DNA from: Morinoia aosen
Taxonomy: Eukaryota; Arthropoda; Malacostraca; Amphipoda; Talitridae
DNA: 64,000 bases
Direction: 5' to 3'
Assembly: GCA_030386875.1 (NCBI GenBank)
Contig: CM059570.1
Coordinates: 37,191,422-37,255,421 of the forward strand
The notes under the pieces were generated by a model, which worked only from the letters and a program-made list of their open reading frames with translations, had not been told where the DNA came from and did no database searches. A program made the translations under genes and the position numbers. The number at the start of each line of letters is the position of its first letter. Position 1 is the first letter of the stretch. Positions 1 to 11,592 of this stretch are shown here, piece after piece.

Positions 1-210
1 TTAGTTATGTTTTAGCATAAAAACGTAATGACTTCTATTCTTTTGAAATAGCCATAAAAATATAACAAAAAGCTAATATTCCATATATAAAGAAATTGTG
101 TATAAATCAAGAAATGTACACAAATAAAATATGCTTTTTTTCATCAAATACATATAGTGGCCAAATGTCAAAAGAATCGGAACAAAATTGGAAAATTGGC
201 GGGTTGATGC
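1..210. repeat. Diverged dispersed repeat, copy 1
   Basis: This segment aligns by eye with 1048-1262 in the same orientation. The two share the run from a TTTTAGCATA-like start, through 'GAAATAGCC.TA.AAATGTA', to a 'TTTTTTTCA' block and a CAAAAGAATnG motif. Many mismatches and small gaps suggest old copies. No coding potential or terminal repeats are visible, so the class is unknown. The window edge may cut it. Confidence 0.45.
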
Positions 211-356
211 AAATCGAAGAAATTGTTTTTATGTAATTCATGAGAGGAATTTTGTACATGTGATAGTGAAATTTACATGGAAAGTATGACAGCATGTGTG
301 CAGAGTATTTGTAGATAAAAATAGAACATGGAAACAGCATTCAGGTATAGAAATTG

Positions 357-732
357 GGTTAACGTGAAAGAGATGCAACTAATTGAATTTCAAAATTTTT
401 TTGCCTGTATCATGGTAATTGGAATGAAATGAACAACTTTTCATTTATGCACTTTTTGGGGCAAATGAGCATTTAAAGAGGTATAGTGGTAAATTACTGA
501 CCGCAACACCAGTGTTTGAAGCGAGAAATAATTCAAGCCACTTGTCGGACTGCATCACTGCAATGCCGGGTTTCTTTCACCGTGGTGGTCACCAATGACG
601 AAACCAAACCTACCGCTATACAAGAGGGTGAGTAAAGTCCATGGAAGAAAAGTTGTTTGTTTGGATGCAATTGATACGTTTTACGCAAAAATTGATCGAA
701 ATTTGATTAGTTGCACCTCTTTCACATTAACC
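357..732. mobile_element. MITE with 8-bp TSD, short diverged copy
   Basis: The element is 376 bp. It starts GGTTAACGTGAAAGAG and ends with the near-perfect inverse, CTCTTTCACATTAACC. The flanking octamers are AGAAATTG and AAAAATTG, matching at 7 of 8 positions. The interior shares the family's 'GGTATAGnGGTAAAT', 'ACCGCAACnCCAGTGTTTGAAGC' and 'GACGAAACCAAACCTACCGC' blocks. There is no transposase, so it is non-autonomous. TIR plus 8-bp TSD fits hAT, P or Merlin superfamilies; the GG start leans to Merlin, but this is not decisive. Confidence 0.75.
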
Positions 733-1269
733 AAAAATTGTCAATATTACAATTCAACACAAATTTGTTTGTTTTTGGGCTCTCCTGAGAAATCACATAT
801 TTGAAATTCAAAGGAATAGAAGTCAGTGAGTTTTGTACTAGGAAAAAAAACAAAGACAGTTTTAGAATTTTTTAAACATTTCCAACAAAAGTACAGTAGC
901 CAGCTTTCAAATTTGAAAAACAAAAATTATACAGCTCAAAACTTATGAATAATGTATTTTTGGTTTATTTATAAAACATCGCTTATCACAAAAATTATTT
1001 CAAATGTTTCAATTGTCTACTATACTTCTGTTAGAAATGCTTCAAGGATTCGAAGAATGTCTTTGGTTTTGTTCTAGCATAGAAACCCAATGATTTATAA
1101 TCTATTGAAATAGCCGTATAAATGTACCAAAAAATTAATTTTTTGCATATAAAACATAAGGCGTAAATAAAAAAATGTACAGGAATAGAATAAGTTTTTT
1201 TCAACATATACGTATACTGGCAAAATTTCAAACAAAAGAATAGCATCAAAAATTTAAAAATCGCTTGGT
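733..1269. other. AT-rich spacer with repeat copy 2
   Basis: No gene is visible. The second half (1048-1262) is the partner of the diverged repeat at 1-210. Short reading frames here are not supported by composition or homology. Confidence 0.4.
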
Positions 1270-2480
1270 TTTTTTTTCAAAACTGTTGAACTTGAACTTG
1301 AGGGCTGACAGCGTCGAGGCCTTTGTAACGGCCTACAATTCCCTCCACAATTTTCACACAAAGAGTTCAGCGCCTGGTACCAGACTTGTCCACTAAACTA
1401 CTCAGGATCTAGTTACCAATCCTTGTCACAAGCTGCCATTGGATGGCATCACTGGGATAGCCAGTGTGTTAAAACACCATCCCCAGGCATATTGGGTTAT
1501 TACTGACCATTCTACCTGACTGGCTCATTCTAGTCATGGTCTTTACTCCAGGCACGCACAAGAAATATTTTTATAGCTTCAATGATACTCAAATTACACT
1601 CCTGATCCAATCCAGCAAGACAGCTCATACCGCAATCATCTTCAGCACATCTGGCATACCACTCATTCTCTCCATACTGCTCAAGCACCACATTCATAAA
1701 ACTTTCTCTCTCTTGCTCATACTTACTACATTCCAGCACAAAATGCTCAATTGTTTCCTCCACTCCACTAATACACTGCCAACATAATCTGTTATTATTC
1801 TCATTCCACCTCCATGTACGTCTGTTCACACTCAATGACTTACATCTCACAGCAAACAAGAGTTGACTTCCAAAACTACCGTCATAGAACATCTCAAACT
1901 TAGGTGCTTCTTTTTTCATATACCAGTCAAGTGTAGGCTTCCGCATCATGCTAAGCCTCTACTTATTCAATCCATACTCTTTTGTTTACCTCTCTATCTC
2001 TTTCTTCCACCTCTTGCAGTCCCACTGAGGCCCTACACCTCCAGGATTTATTGAACTCCAGTCATCCACAGGTCTCCCAATTCTAACATGAATAATCTTT
2101 TGCATACTAAGCTTCCTTGCATGCCCCAAACACACTTTCTTCCAATAGCTTACACTCAGATCCCATTCAAAAATTTGTTTTACCCATCTGCTATTTTGCA
2201 TTCTTTCCATTCTTACCTTATAATTCAGCACCGCTTTCATCATTCTTTCTGAAAAAAGGCTCCACCCAAGGTCACCTCTAATGGCTTCTGTAGCTGTCCA
2301 TTTCGGAACACCCAATGCTAACCATCCTACCTTATTTTGTATTACATCCAGCTTTTCAAGATCACTTTTATTCCAGGCAAGAGCACTCATACCATACATG
2401 ACACTAGGTACAGCAACATACTTCCACATTCCTCTCACACATTCATACTTGTTTGCTCTGTATCTGGCCACGCTACTTAA

Positions 2481-3722
2481 GGGAACCGTCTAGTCAGAAT
2501 CGAGAAAATGGCCGTCCCCTTTTTTGTATGGTATCTAGATCTATGAAATTTTGCATACGTATGTATTTTAGAAAATGAATAAGGGTTATATTGGGCACTT
2601 TTTCCGTTTTCGCCATAATTCCGGAGATAACGAAAAAAATGGAATGAAAAAATGAGGTATATTCAAGCCACTTCTTCTCAAAAAGTAGTCATCGTAGAGA
2701 AATGGTTTAGGTATCATTGAATGCGGAAAGAGCTTCTGTATAAAGAGTCAGAGGATTATATTGAAACTCCCAATAATTTATTTGTTATGGAATTTAAAAA
2801 AATAAAATTAAAGTGTCATTCATTTTTCCGTAGATTTTTTAATGTAACTGAAAATCCTCTGTTAATTTCAATATAATCCTCTGACTCTTTATGCAGCAAC
2901 TCTTTGCGCATCTAATGATACCAAAATCATTGCTCTACAAAAACAACTTTTTGAGAAGAAGAAGCTTGAATATTGACATTTGTGTTGCTCAGAAAACGCG
3001 TTTTAGTGCCGAGACAGGTTTTTTTGTTTGCAAGCTACATTTCTTGGTGAAATTGGTAGTGTTGACGTTTTGAATATCATTTTTGGAAGTTATTGTGGTT
3101 CCTTGAAGGAACCAGTACCACAAGTGGTACCAAAAATGTCTAAAACGCACCAGGAGCATAAGCTGGGGCGTCCTTGGCATCCTCGTAGGCTCCTCTTATA
3201 GGATATGGTAGCGCCACGCAGAGCCAAACGCTTATATCACTACATTAGTACCGAGCAACCAACGTCAAATCCAGAAAAATCTTGATCTGCTAACGAAACA
3301 AAGCCGTCTAAACCTGAATAAATGGTCGGTCTGCAACAACTAGATCAGCAAACGCGACATATCTACGCAAGTAGATCGGGCGAGCTACCAATCACCCTCT
3401 TTCCCCCCGATGGAGGAAGGGGTGGAGGTACCGAGAACTCAACTTGCCAAATGTCAACAATTTTGATCTGCTAGCAGATAAATGCATATCTAATTATGAA
3501 CAAACCGACACTCAGCACCAACCAGCTGAGCTGACGTGGCATATCTGCACGAGCTGGCCGAGCGAGCTACCCTCCACCCTCCTTCCAAACCCCCATTTGA
3601 CCTACTTTGGTGAGACGGATCGTTCTGCCGCTTTGCAGGAATGAAGTTTAGGACTTTCTCAATCGAATAGAGCAATAAAAAAATAATGTGATGGATTTTG
3701 GATTTTCGACTGATCGGTGCCC
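2481..3722. mobile_element. TTAA-specific non-autonomous DNA transposon (piggyBac-like target)
   Basis: The element is 1242 bp, flanked by TTAA at 2477-2480 and 3723-3726. Its ends are imperfect inverted repeats: GGGAACCGTCTAGTC on the left and, read inward on the minus strand, GGGCACCGATCAGTC on the right. It carries no transposase. Removing the element plus one TTAA rejoins the LINE frame exactly (…QWSERL|SSVARYRANKY…), which confirms both borders. TTAA target use is typical of piggyBac, though piggyBac ends normally start with CCY, so another TTAA-using superfamily remains possible. A foldback sits inside it at about 2655-2985. Confidence 0.85.
2655..2985. repeat. Long inverted repeat (foldback) inside the TTAA element
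   Basis: The left arm (about 2660-2775) and right arm (about 2860-2980) are inverse copies with scattered mismatches. Matching blocks include TTCTTCTCAAAAAGT, GGTATCATT and AAAGAGTCAGAGGATTATAT. About 85 bp of AT-rich loop separates them. The arms would form a hairpin of over 100 bp if transcribed or single-stranded. Confidence 0.8.
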
Positions 3723-3924
3723 TTAACCGTTCACTCCACTGCATAGCTTTTGCCACTTTCTCACCCTTGGTTCTAGTGCATTCATCTTCACTTATCATAC
3801 AACCTAGATATTTGTATTCTTTTGTTCTACCTATTCTGATTTCTCCAATATTCCACAGTCTGTCATTATCAGTCTCATCACTATTTATAACCATGAATTT
3901 GTCAAAATTTTGAAACTATCTTTA

Positions 3925-6190
3925 AAGACACTAAATCTTCTTCTTCTTTATCGAGGATCCGGAGGGATCTTGAAAGTTGTTGGACTTCTTCAGCAGAAAT
4001 CCGTGTAACCAGACAGCTTGTACTTTGGCAGCATAAGCAGGGTCAAGCAAATCCCCCAATACTGCAGCACTTTTCTCTTGAGTCCTCAATATTGTGGGAA
4101 CCCTCGAGCTGTTGTCTGCAGAGGCTGACAGCTTATTGTCTCAAGATCACTTCATTAGAGACAGATATGACACAGTCAAATTCAAGACATTTATAGAAGC
4201 TTACATCTATTAGTAGCACCAAGGAAGTTCACCAAGTAGCGGAGAATTGCAAATTGTACACGGGATTGATATTCACCAAATCCTAAGACATTTTTCAGAT
4301 TTAATTCAAGATTAAATTTTTACAAAAGATAGACATAAATGAAGTCTGGCAGCCTCATATTGCGGACAGCTGAGCAAGAAGTGCTCAATGGTCTCTGGAA
4401 CACTACACTCTGGGCAGAGAGGGCTTTGACACAGGTTAAATCTACTCAAATGAGAAAGAACACCAACATGATCAATTCTAAATCGGCTAATAATACACTG
4501 AAATTTTCGTGGCATGGCGTCACCCAATCTAAACTTTGGTCTACTACACAACTCATACATAAATCTCCTTTTTCCGGATCCCCTCACTTGATTTCCCCAA
4601 TACCCGCTCCAGTAGTCCAACATTTTGTTTTTCAGTTGGCTAACCTGCTCCTCATAACTAAGATAAGTGAGTACTGATTTTGAGTTTTGGTGACCCATTT
4701 TTGCACATCGGTCCGCTATCTCATTTCCCGGTAAATCTGAAGGACATGACAGTTGTTAATTTTGCAAATTGTAATGGCTAAACATGGTTAATGACACCAA
4801 AATAAACAAGTTTTCTTCTATGCACTTTTCGTCTCAAGCGAGTATTTTATTAGTTGTAGCGGTAAATGACTTACCGCAACTCCAGTCTTTGAAGCGGAAA
4901 GAAATTCCTTGATCGAGTTGTATGGCAATACTGCAATGGCGTCTCGCTTCCAGCGCTCTGTCTTGAAAGACCAAACCAAATCTACCGCTATACCTTGTTA
5001 AATACTCATTTGACGAAAAAAGTGTATAGAAGAAAAGTTGTTTATTTTGATGTTATTACCATGTTTCAGGCAACAAAAATTCGAAAATCGATGAGTAGCT
5101 GTTTATTCGAGCGCATTCCTCATCAATGACGAAACTAAACTTACCGCTATAAATCGTAAAATACTCATTTGAGACTAAAAGTGCATAGAAGAAAACTTAT
5201 TTATTTTGATTCAATTAATTAGGTTCAGGCACCAAAAAGTGGAAAATCAACAACTGTCATCTCCTTCAGATTTACCCATTTCCCATTATGCCTGAATGAG
5301 CAGGGATCCATTGTAACTGAATCTTGTTATTCAATTGAACAACAATTTTTTGAATTTTTTTACTAAAGATCTCATAGGTGGGGTTAGTCCAGCTCAATAT
5401 AATATCCAGGGAACATTTAGAATCAACAAAAATGACCACATTATGATATGATAAGTTATCAACCGTATAATTTACAGCCTGTAAAATTGCAAATAGCTCT
5501 GCTCCCACAATTGAGTGACCTGGGTTTAGGAGCCAAGAAGTACATATTTTTAGATGTGGTACATACATAGCAGCGGATGCTGAACCTGATTGTAGCTTGG
5601 AGCCATCTGTGAAGATCCTATAGAAGTTACAAAATTCAGATGTTACATACTCTTCAAATTTATGATCTACCTCAGCTGCAGAGAGAGATTTAACATCAGG
5701 AAATTCAACACACACATTAGATGAGATCTCAATACATGGAGAAGTGAAATATTCAATTTGGGATCCTGGAGGAAAAAAATTAAACTGAATCTTGCTCATT
5801 ATTTCTACACGTTTTAGTGCAAGCTCACTTTTTGGAGGAGATCTAAATAGCTCAATTTTTGCTGGGAACTCATTGGGTTCAGCATCCAAGAAACTGCACC
5901 TCAAACACCACTTCAGGAACATGAAATCAAGGTACAATCTCAGAGGCATAATGAATGCTTCAGCTTCCATTGAGGAAACTGGAGATGTTTTCCGTGCACC
6001 CAAGATAGATCGCAGAGCTGAATTTTGAATCACACCAAATAATTTCATACTACTTTCAGGTAGCTTTGTGAAGATTATAATGTCCATACGTAAGTTAGAC
6101 ACTAAATCGCGGATAGTTTGAATTTGTGTAGGAAATGTTTTCGACTGGAGGGAGTTTTTTTGTAGTATGTTAGTCAGTTATGTTAGTTGG
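3925..6190 (-). pseudogene. LINE of the RNase H-bearing (I-like) type, 3' portion, split by a MITE
   Basis: Minus strand. From about 6102 the frame encodes the end of the RT connection (QNSALRSILGA.KTSPVSSMEAEA), then an RNase H domain: IFTDGSK (first acidic residue), GAELFAILQAV (Glu), IFVDSKCSL (Asp), and IPAHSGIMGN with the end of the domain. The frame is cut at 5276 by a 547-bp MITE and resumes at 4729 with the final RNase H residues. The C-terminal CPEC…ETIEHFLLSCPQYEAAR knuckle follows near 4400. A frameshift near 4312 separates this from the last segment (LGFGEYQSRVQF…), which stops at 4191-4193. The 3' UTR runs to about 3925. The 5' end is truncated, so most of the RT and the endonuclease are missing. 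RNase H places it in the I/LOA/R1-related group of LINEs. Confidence 0.85.
4730..5276 (+). mobile_element. 547-bp MITE inserted in a LINE RNase H domain, 8-bp TSD
   Basis: The ends are GGTAAATCTGAAGG and its inverse CCTTCAGATTTACC, with longer, weaker inverse similarity inward. The flanking octamers CATTTCCC (4722-4729 and 5277-5284) are identical. Removing the element plus one octamer restores the LINE frame across IMG-NEIADRC, the conserved end of RNase H. There is no transposase. It is about 95% identical by eye, and identical in length, to the copy at 13002-13548, so both moved recently. An 8-bp TSD fits hAT, P or Merlin. Confidence 0.92.
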
Positions 6191-8560
6191 AACCTTGTTT
6201 TATTTTATCCATAAACTTATCATGTAACAAATTATGGGAATCAGGTAAGGAATTGTCTGCTAATAATTAATTTCATTTTAAATTACGCGTTATTTCGATG
6301 AACAAGTTTTTAAGGCATAGTTTATGTCACATTCGTGCGGAGTGGGACAAACCTCAGTTCGTTAACTTTTCCTTCATTAATCCAGCATAAGAGATCATTG
6401 CAATAGTTTTCATAAATATTTTGAGATATCTTATTCCACTTCCATATGCAAAGCCTGTAATGGACAAAATTGCGTATTCCATCACTTCATATAATCACGA
6501 ATTAACCATTATTAAATAAACATTATGGATCAACTTAATAATTTGTTGTATTCTTTAATTTGTAGATTTCTCTTGTGTGCATGTTGGGTATGCATTTATT
6601 TATTTGTATGATAAGAAATATGTACGCGCGCGTGCGTGTGTATTGTTTGATACGGCTACATGCGTTGTGTGACTTGTTTGTGCGCTAGTAATTACAGTCG
6701 TCAGATAGAATTTTAGTTGCTTTTTTGTTTTATTAGATTGCGGTTTTATTTATGATTTCAGTTTATTTTATTTTCCCTACCGCTATATATTGAATAATTA
6801 GAATGAAGTCATTGGTTTGCACGGACCAACTTTCTCGTCAATGTGGTTTTTTCCCATTTTTAAAGTAATATTTCAGAAAATTGCTTTTTATGTATTCCTA
6901 TAATGTAGAAAAGTATTTGAGGAGCAAGCAATCGTTAAGGGTATGCAAAAAGTTGGCATTTAAATTGAATAGAAAATGAACATATGAAAAGGATATATGT
7001 TTATAAGGAAGAATTTCGATTTTAGTTATTTGATGAAATGACATGTGATTGAATAGTTCATGAAAGTCTTGAAATAACAAATTTTAACCATTTAAGATAA
7101 GTCATTTCCAGTTTTGGAAATGTTTTTCGATTCATCAGTTATTTCATACATGTTTCATTTGGATGTTAAAGCGTTTTTTCTAATTAGAAATTAAGAACAA
7201 GAAAAGTTTTTGCCGAATGAAATACATTTATTGTAGAGGTGTTTTTTGAAGGAAATTGTGTTTATGGATTAAACCAATCAAGTGTAGAGATGTATTTTGA
7301 AGGTAGTCCTATAAGTCAGAGTTGAAAACATGCTTTTAGGTGACACATTACAAATTATTGGCGGGGCAATATGGAATGAAAAGATTACAAGTCAAATAAC
7401 AGAACATGGATCATGGGTGGAGACAAACTTTTTTGTATATAATAAAGGAGAAATAATGGAAGGAATGTGAGAAACGAATGAATGAGTGGAATGAGAACCA
7501 ATGTTCAAATGTACATTGTCTGTCGCACACGTGTCGGAGAATATTAATATCTAATTTTCAGTGCTGCAACATGAAGTATAAGTAAAATTTAATACGTATA
7601 GAAAAGATGATGAAGTAAATACATTTATAAAACATCGATGAATTTGTGCAGATGTTTTTTATTTAAGATGTTGTGAATTTGTTGTGAGGTAACTTGATTT
7701 ATAATATTTTTAAGATGTTCTCAGCTGAAATTTTTCTTTTTGGAGCATTTAAAACGGAAAATTACTATTTAAAAAAGGTATGCAATTAGTAACTGACATA
7801 TTACCATTAGTTTATCCTTTAATTTACGCATGCGATATCGCAACAATCGAAGAATTGAGGGCATCAGATGAATGAGTATACGTATTTATTTTGTTGCTGA
7901 AAGATGAAGATGAAGTAGATATATCGATGCATGTGTACCCTGTTGAAGAAAATGTGTTTCAAGTGGGAGTCATGTTGTTAGTTTGTATGTGAGTATTTCC
8001 TAAATTAAAGTATTAAGTAATTGAAAAAATTGGGACATGAGGAAAGAAAGAGTAGTGAGAAAGGGTTGCCTCGTATTTTTATTCCTGATTGATGATTATG
8101 GGGAAGAATAAGTTGTAAAAAATGAAACTGAGTCGTTTTGAAACTAAAGCTTACAAGAAACGACTCGATTTTTGTGTTGAATTTAAGACATTGTTTTAAT
8201 TATTGAGTCACGACCGCAACTGCGAAGTGCCTTTAATAAAATGTAGAGATACAACATTGATTTTAACGTAGAAGTAACATGATAGATAAGTCAAGTAATA
8301 ACAATAAATGGTGATGATATTGATATAAATAAACAATGGGCAAGGCAAACAACTGTGGGTTCGAAATTGACAACGGAAAGGCGGGTCGTTATTTTTATTT
8401 ATAAGGAGTTAAAATAGATGCACACGAGTAGAAATTAGTGGACCACTAAAGTTTACACAAACCCTTGGAGAGTGGAGCAGCATTGCATTGCATGTGAGTA
8501 CAAATTTATGAAAATTTTTTAGAACCTTCCATAGAGTATAAAAATAGAGTGCTTTAAGAA
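6190..8560. other. AT-rich spacer, nothing recognised
   Basis: No homology, splice-bounded frame or repeat array could be supported. A short alternating purine-pyrimidine tract (CGCGCGTGCGTGTG) lies near 6626-6640. Confidence 0.4.
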
Positions 8561-8564
8561 GCCT

Positions 8565-9035
8565 TAAAGAAATTTTATCTAACGCGCATTCACCGTATCT
8601 ACGATACGGGATAGAAGCTTGGGAAAAAACGGATAGAGAAAGATATGTTTTTTTTCGAATTACGAAAAAGAGTCATTCGAGCGATAATGAAATTTAAATT
8701 TTAATGCTTACACAAGCGATTCATTCAAAAGCTGAAAAATATTGAGACCTTTTGATCTATACAAGCTCTTCATAAGTAATTTCCAGTAAAACACCAACTA
8801 ATGATGGAGACAGAGAACTCAAACAATTATTAAATGTTCAAACTGGCCATCATGATCACTTAACACGAAACATAATAGACTTCCTACTTCCTTATTTTTA
8901 AAAATCTCGGTCACAACACTCTTGTCTCGTTATTGGAACTAAGAATTAGAATGCAATCCGTGCCGAGATGCGTGGAAAAAGTTATTACAAAGTTCTACAA
9001 ATAGATTATTGAACTCTATTTTTATCGATATATGC
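8565..9035 (+). pseudogene. Decayed LINE reverse-transcriptase tail
   Basis: Reading across several frameshifts shows the usual end of many LINE ORF2 proteins: HSPYLRYGIEAWEKT at about 8597-8640, FELRKRVIRAIMKFK at about 8655-8700, then a KLKNIETF-like piece. It closes with HDHLTRN…RSQHSCLV.GTK..NAI at about 8850-8960. Those last motifs match the 'YNTRN…SRGQQSF.Y.GPK.WN.LP' pattern known from Jockey/CR1-like elements. It is 5'-truncated and has at least three frameshifts or stops, so it is an old fossil. The clade cannot be fixed from this piece. Confidence 0.65.
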
Positions 9036-9039
9036 ATCA

Positions 9040-11590
9040 CAAAAGATATTGTAAGCCAATTTATCGTGTTATACGACTTATTTCTTCAAGGTAATTTGTC
9101 ATGATAATAATTTAAATCTTATGCACATAATCGTTTCTCTTGAATTTACTGTTGCCATATATCTCATATTAGTTTTTTTCGTAAAAGTAAGAATCAAAGC
9201 ATGATCAGTCTTCTACGCCTTTAGGTCAAGTAAATTAGGTTAAACATAACTGTAAACTTTAAAAATATTTCTGATGATAGGATGTTTTAGAAATCGCTGA
9301 ACTTATTCGGTCCCACAAGTAGCTATACTTAAATATGTAAATTGTACTTGGTTTACGAGAAAATGAACTGCTGTATCATTTGTGGCCAAAAAATGGTTCA
9401 AATTGTTAAAACATTTTCTCAATAATAGACACATGGATGTGTGCGAGGGATTCGGAAATGTGCTTCATTGTCCTGTCTAATGTGGGGAAAGAATGATGTG
9501 CTTTGGATAAAGGATACTATGAAAAGTTGGAATTATCATCAGAGGAAGCGATAAGTGACAAGTAAATTGGTAGTTTTAAATGAACACATGTATATTTAAG
9601 GTTTGTTGTAAGGTCGCGTGTTTTGCCTGAGGTATGATACGAGATGTCTTGAATGATGAGACCAAATTGATAGAAAGCATAATAATACATGCGTACACGA
9701 ATTATGAGGGCAATGCATTGAAAGACTTTGAGAGTAAATGAGCTGCAGGCGTGAAAGATTAAAAAGAGGATTTGTAAATTAAAGGAAAACTCGAGAGGAA
9801 GACGTACGTTAGCTGTGCTCGCCAGAAGTAATACATCATATATAGAAATGTTTTATGGTTTCTTGTTTACAGTATGTAAGGCTTCAAGTGTAAATCGAAG
9901 CACATAAACGTGTAATGGAGAAAATAGATGTGATATGCACTACGACAAAGGAGTAGAAAAAATTGGTCGTGATCTTGGTTTGCAAGAGGGTGAGTATGAG
10001 CACCGAGAAGAGATTTGGTGCGTTTGTTAGTTAAACAGTATAAATAGAATTGGGGTTGTGGAAGATGTAGGTTTGCTGAATATATAATTTAATTATCTGA
10101 ATAGATAATTTAATTTTGGCGAGAGGAAGATGTAATCGTTTATGCTGATGTAGTGCAGAATTTAACAGTGAATGTGTAGAATAAGAGACTATGAATTTAA
10201 TTAAGTTACATGGAGATGACATGATGAATGACATTGGTTGATGGTTAATTTTTTTGTAAGGTGGTCTTAGGTTGCAGTTTCATGCAATAATTTGGGATGA
10301 CTATCAAACAAGTAACAACCCTAAACAGCAAATTGGATATCGCATTCGTTTTGTGGATGTGTATGTATTGTGAGTCATAATAAAGAGTACCATCGTCGTC
10401 AGTTTTGTCACTGTCGAATTAAATGTTCAAGTGTATGTTGACGAGATATGTGAAAAGTTTGGCATGCAATTAATATTTTCGACAGACGGAGGAGAACAAC
10501 GGTGTGTTTCCAATATATTTTTGAATTAATACTTTAAATATGCGTATTTATCATATTATACGTGTGCAGTTATGCTTTGTTATGGTTATCATTTCGTTTT
10601 AATGTTGCATCATGTGTTTATTATTAATGTCGGACTCATCAGTAAATGAAATGGTGAAACTAGTCTGACAATGTAAATATTATATTATTTTTGCACAGAG
10701 AACATCGAAGGGTTAAAGTAGTGCTCATCAAGAGTTCGGTGAACACTTAGCTATCCATATTCAATTTAGAAGCAGTGAATGGTGTTCAAATATATATTGA
10801 TGCAAAGTTTTAAAAATGTACTGTTAAAATTGTCGGTTGAGAGGTAGGAGCATAACCTTCAATAGGAGACGACATTTGAAAATTTAATTTATTAAAAAAA
10901 TTGGTCGTTTATAGTTTTTGTGGTGTACTTTATGTATAGATTAACCACATAAACAGGATGCAAATAGTTTTATTTGATTAGTTCGAGGTTATGTCATACG
11001 TTTCTCATTATCGGGTCTATATTTTCGGTGATGTATTTGGCTGAATGGCGTGTAGTTGACCCACAGCATTATATTATTTTAATTTAGGTATTTAATTTCT
11101 CGAGCACACGTGTCCAATTTCGGATAATAAATTAAGGTTACGAAACAGGATATAACTTAATTTTGTTGGTAATGCGAAATGCATGGTGATGATCTCTACA
11201 TATTAATTGAAGTCAGTGCAGTCTTGTAATGGGAGATAATATGAATATGAAAGAAATTATTTTTTTTTGCTGAATTATTGAAAGACCTTTGAATTGAGAG
11301 TTACTTGAAGAAATGTACCTAATATATAAATGTTGTATTTTTAGGGTAAAATTTAGGCTTTTCCATAATTTTAACGCAACGAACGCGGTTGCCGGTTGGC
11401 CAGAAATTTCCCCCCCAGAATTCAAATGATGAATTCGATGATCGTGAACCGAATTGATACAAGTGTGCTGTTTGTGAAAGGAGAATTATTGACCTGCATG
11501 GAATATATTCCGGGTAGAAATTGAAACATGATACGAAAACACGAAGAAGTTGGTAAGAAGTGACGGGCAGACTGGGCTAGTGTGTGTTGT
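9040..11590. other. AT-rich spacer, nothing recognised
   Basis: Low-complexity AT-rich DNA with many stops in all frames. No RNA gene, array or element could be identified. Confidence 0.4.
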
Positions 11591-11592
11591 GA

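Larger units (their letters stand above)
1270..3915 (-). pseudogene. LINE (non-LTR retrotransposon) 3' portion, copy 1, split by a TTAA transposon
   Basis: Minus-strand remnant of a LINE. The part at 3724-3900 encodes the end of the reverse transcriptase (KEYKYLG...KGEKVAKAMQW). The part at 1530-2476 encodes the C-terminal region, with VMYGMSALAW, IQNKVG, EAIRGDLGWS and the zinc-knuckle-like CWQC..GVEETIEHFVLEC. It is homologous to the plus-strand copy at 11593-12756. Compared with that copy it has two in-frame stops, near 1986-1988 (Gln to stop) and 1959-1961 (Trp to stop), so it is dead. A 1242-bp transposon at 2481-3722 interrupts it at a TTAA. The 3' end lies near 1285, with an A-rich tract (T-rich on plus) at 1268-1278. 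The 5' end is truncated near 3915. RNase H is not seen here. Confidence 0.85.

Noticed and set aside
3444-3894. A 134-codon minus-strand frame read as one protein
   Set aside because: Its first half is the LINE RT end and its second half is the inside of the TTAA transposon. The border at 3723 falls in the middle.
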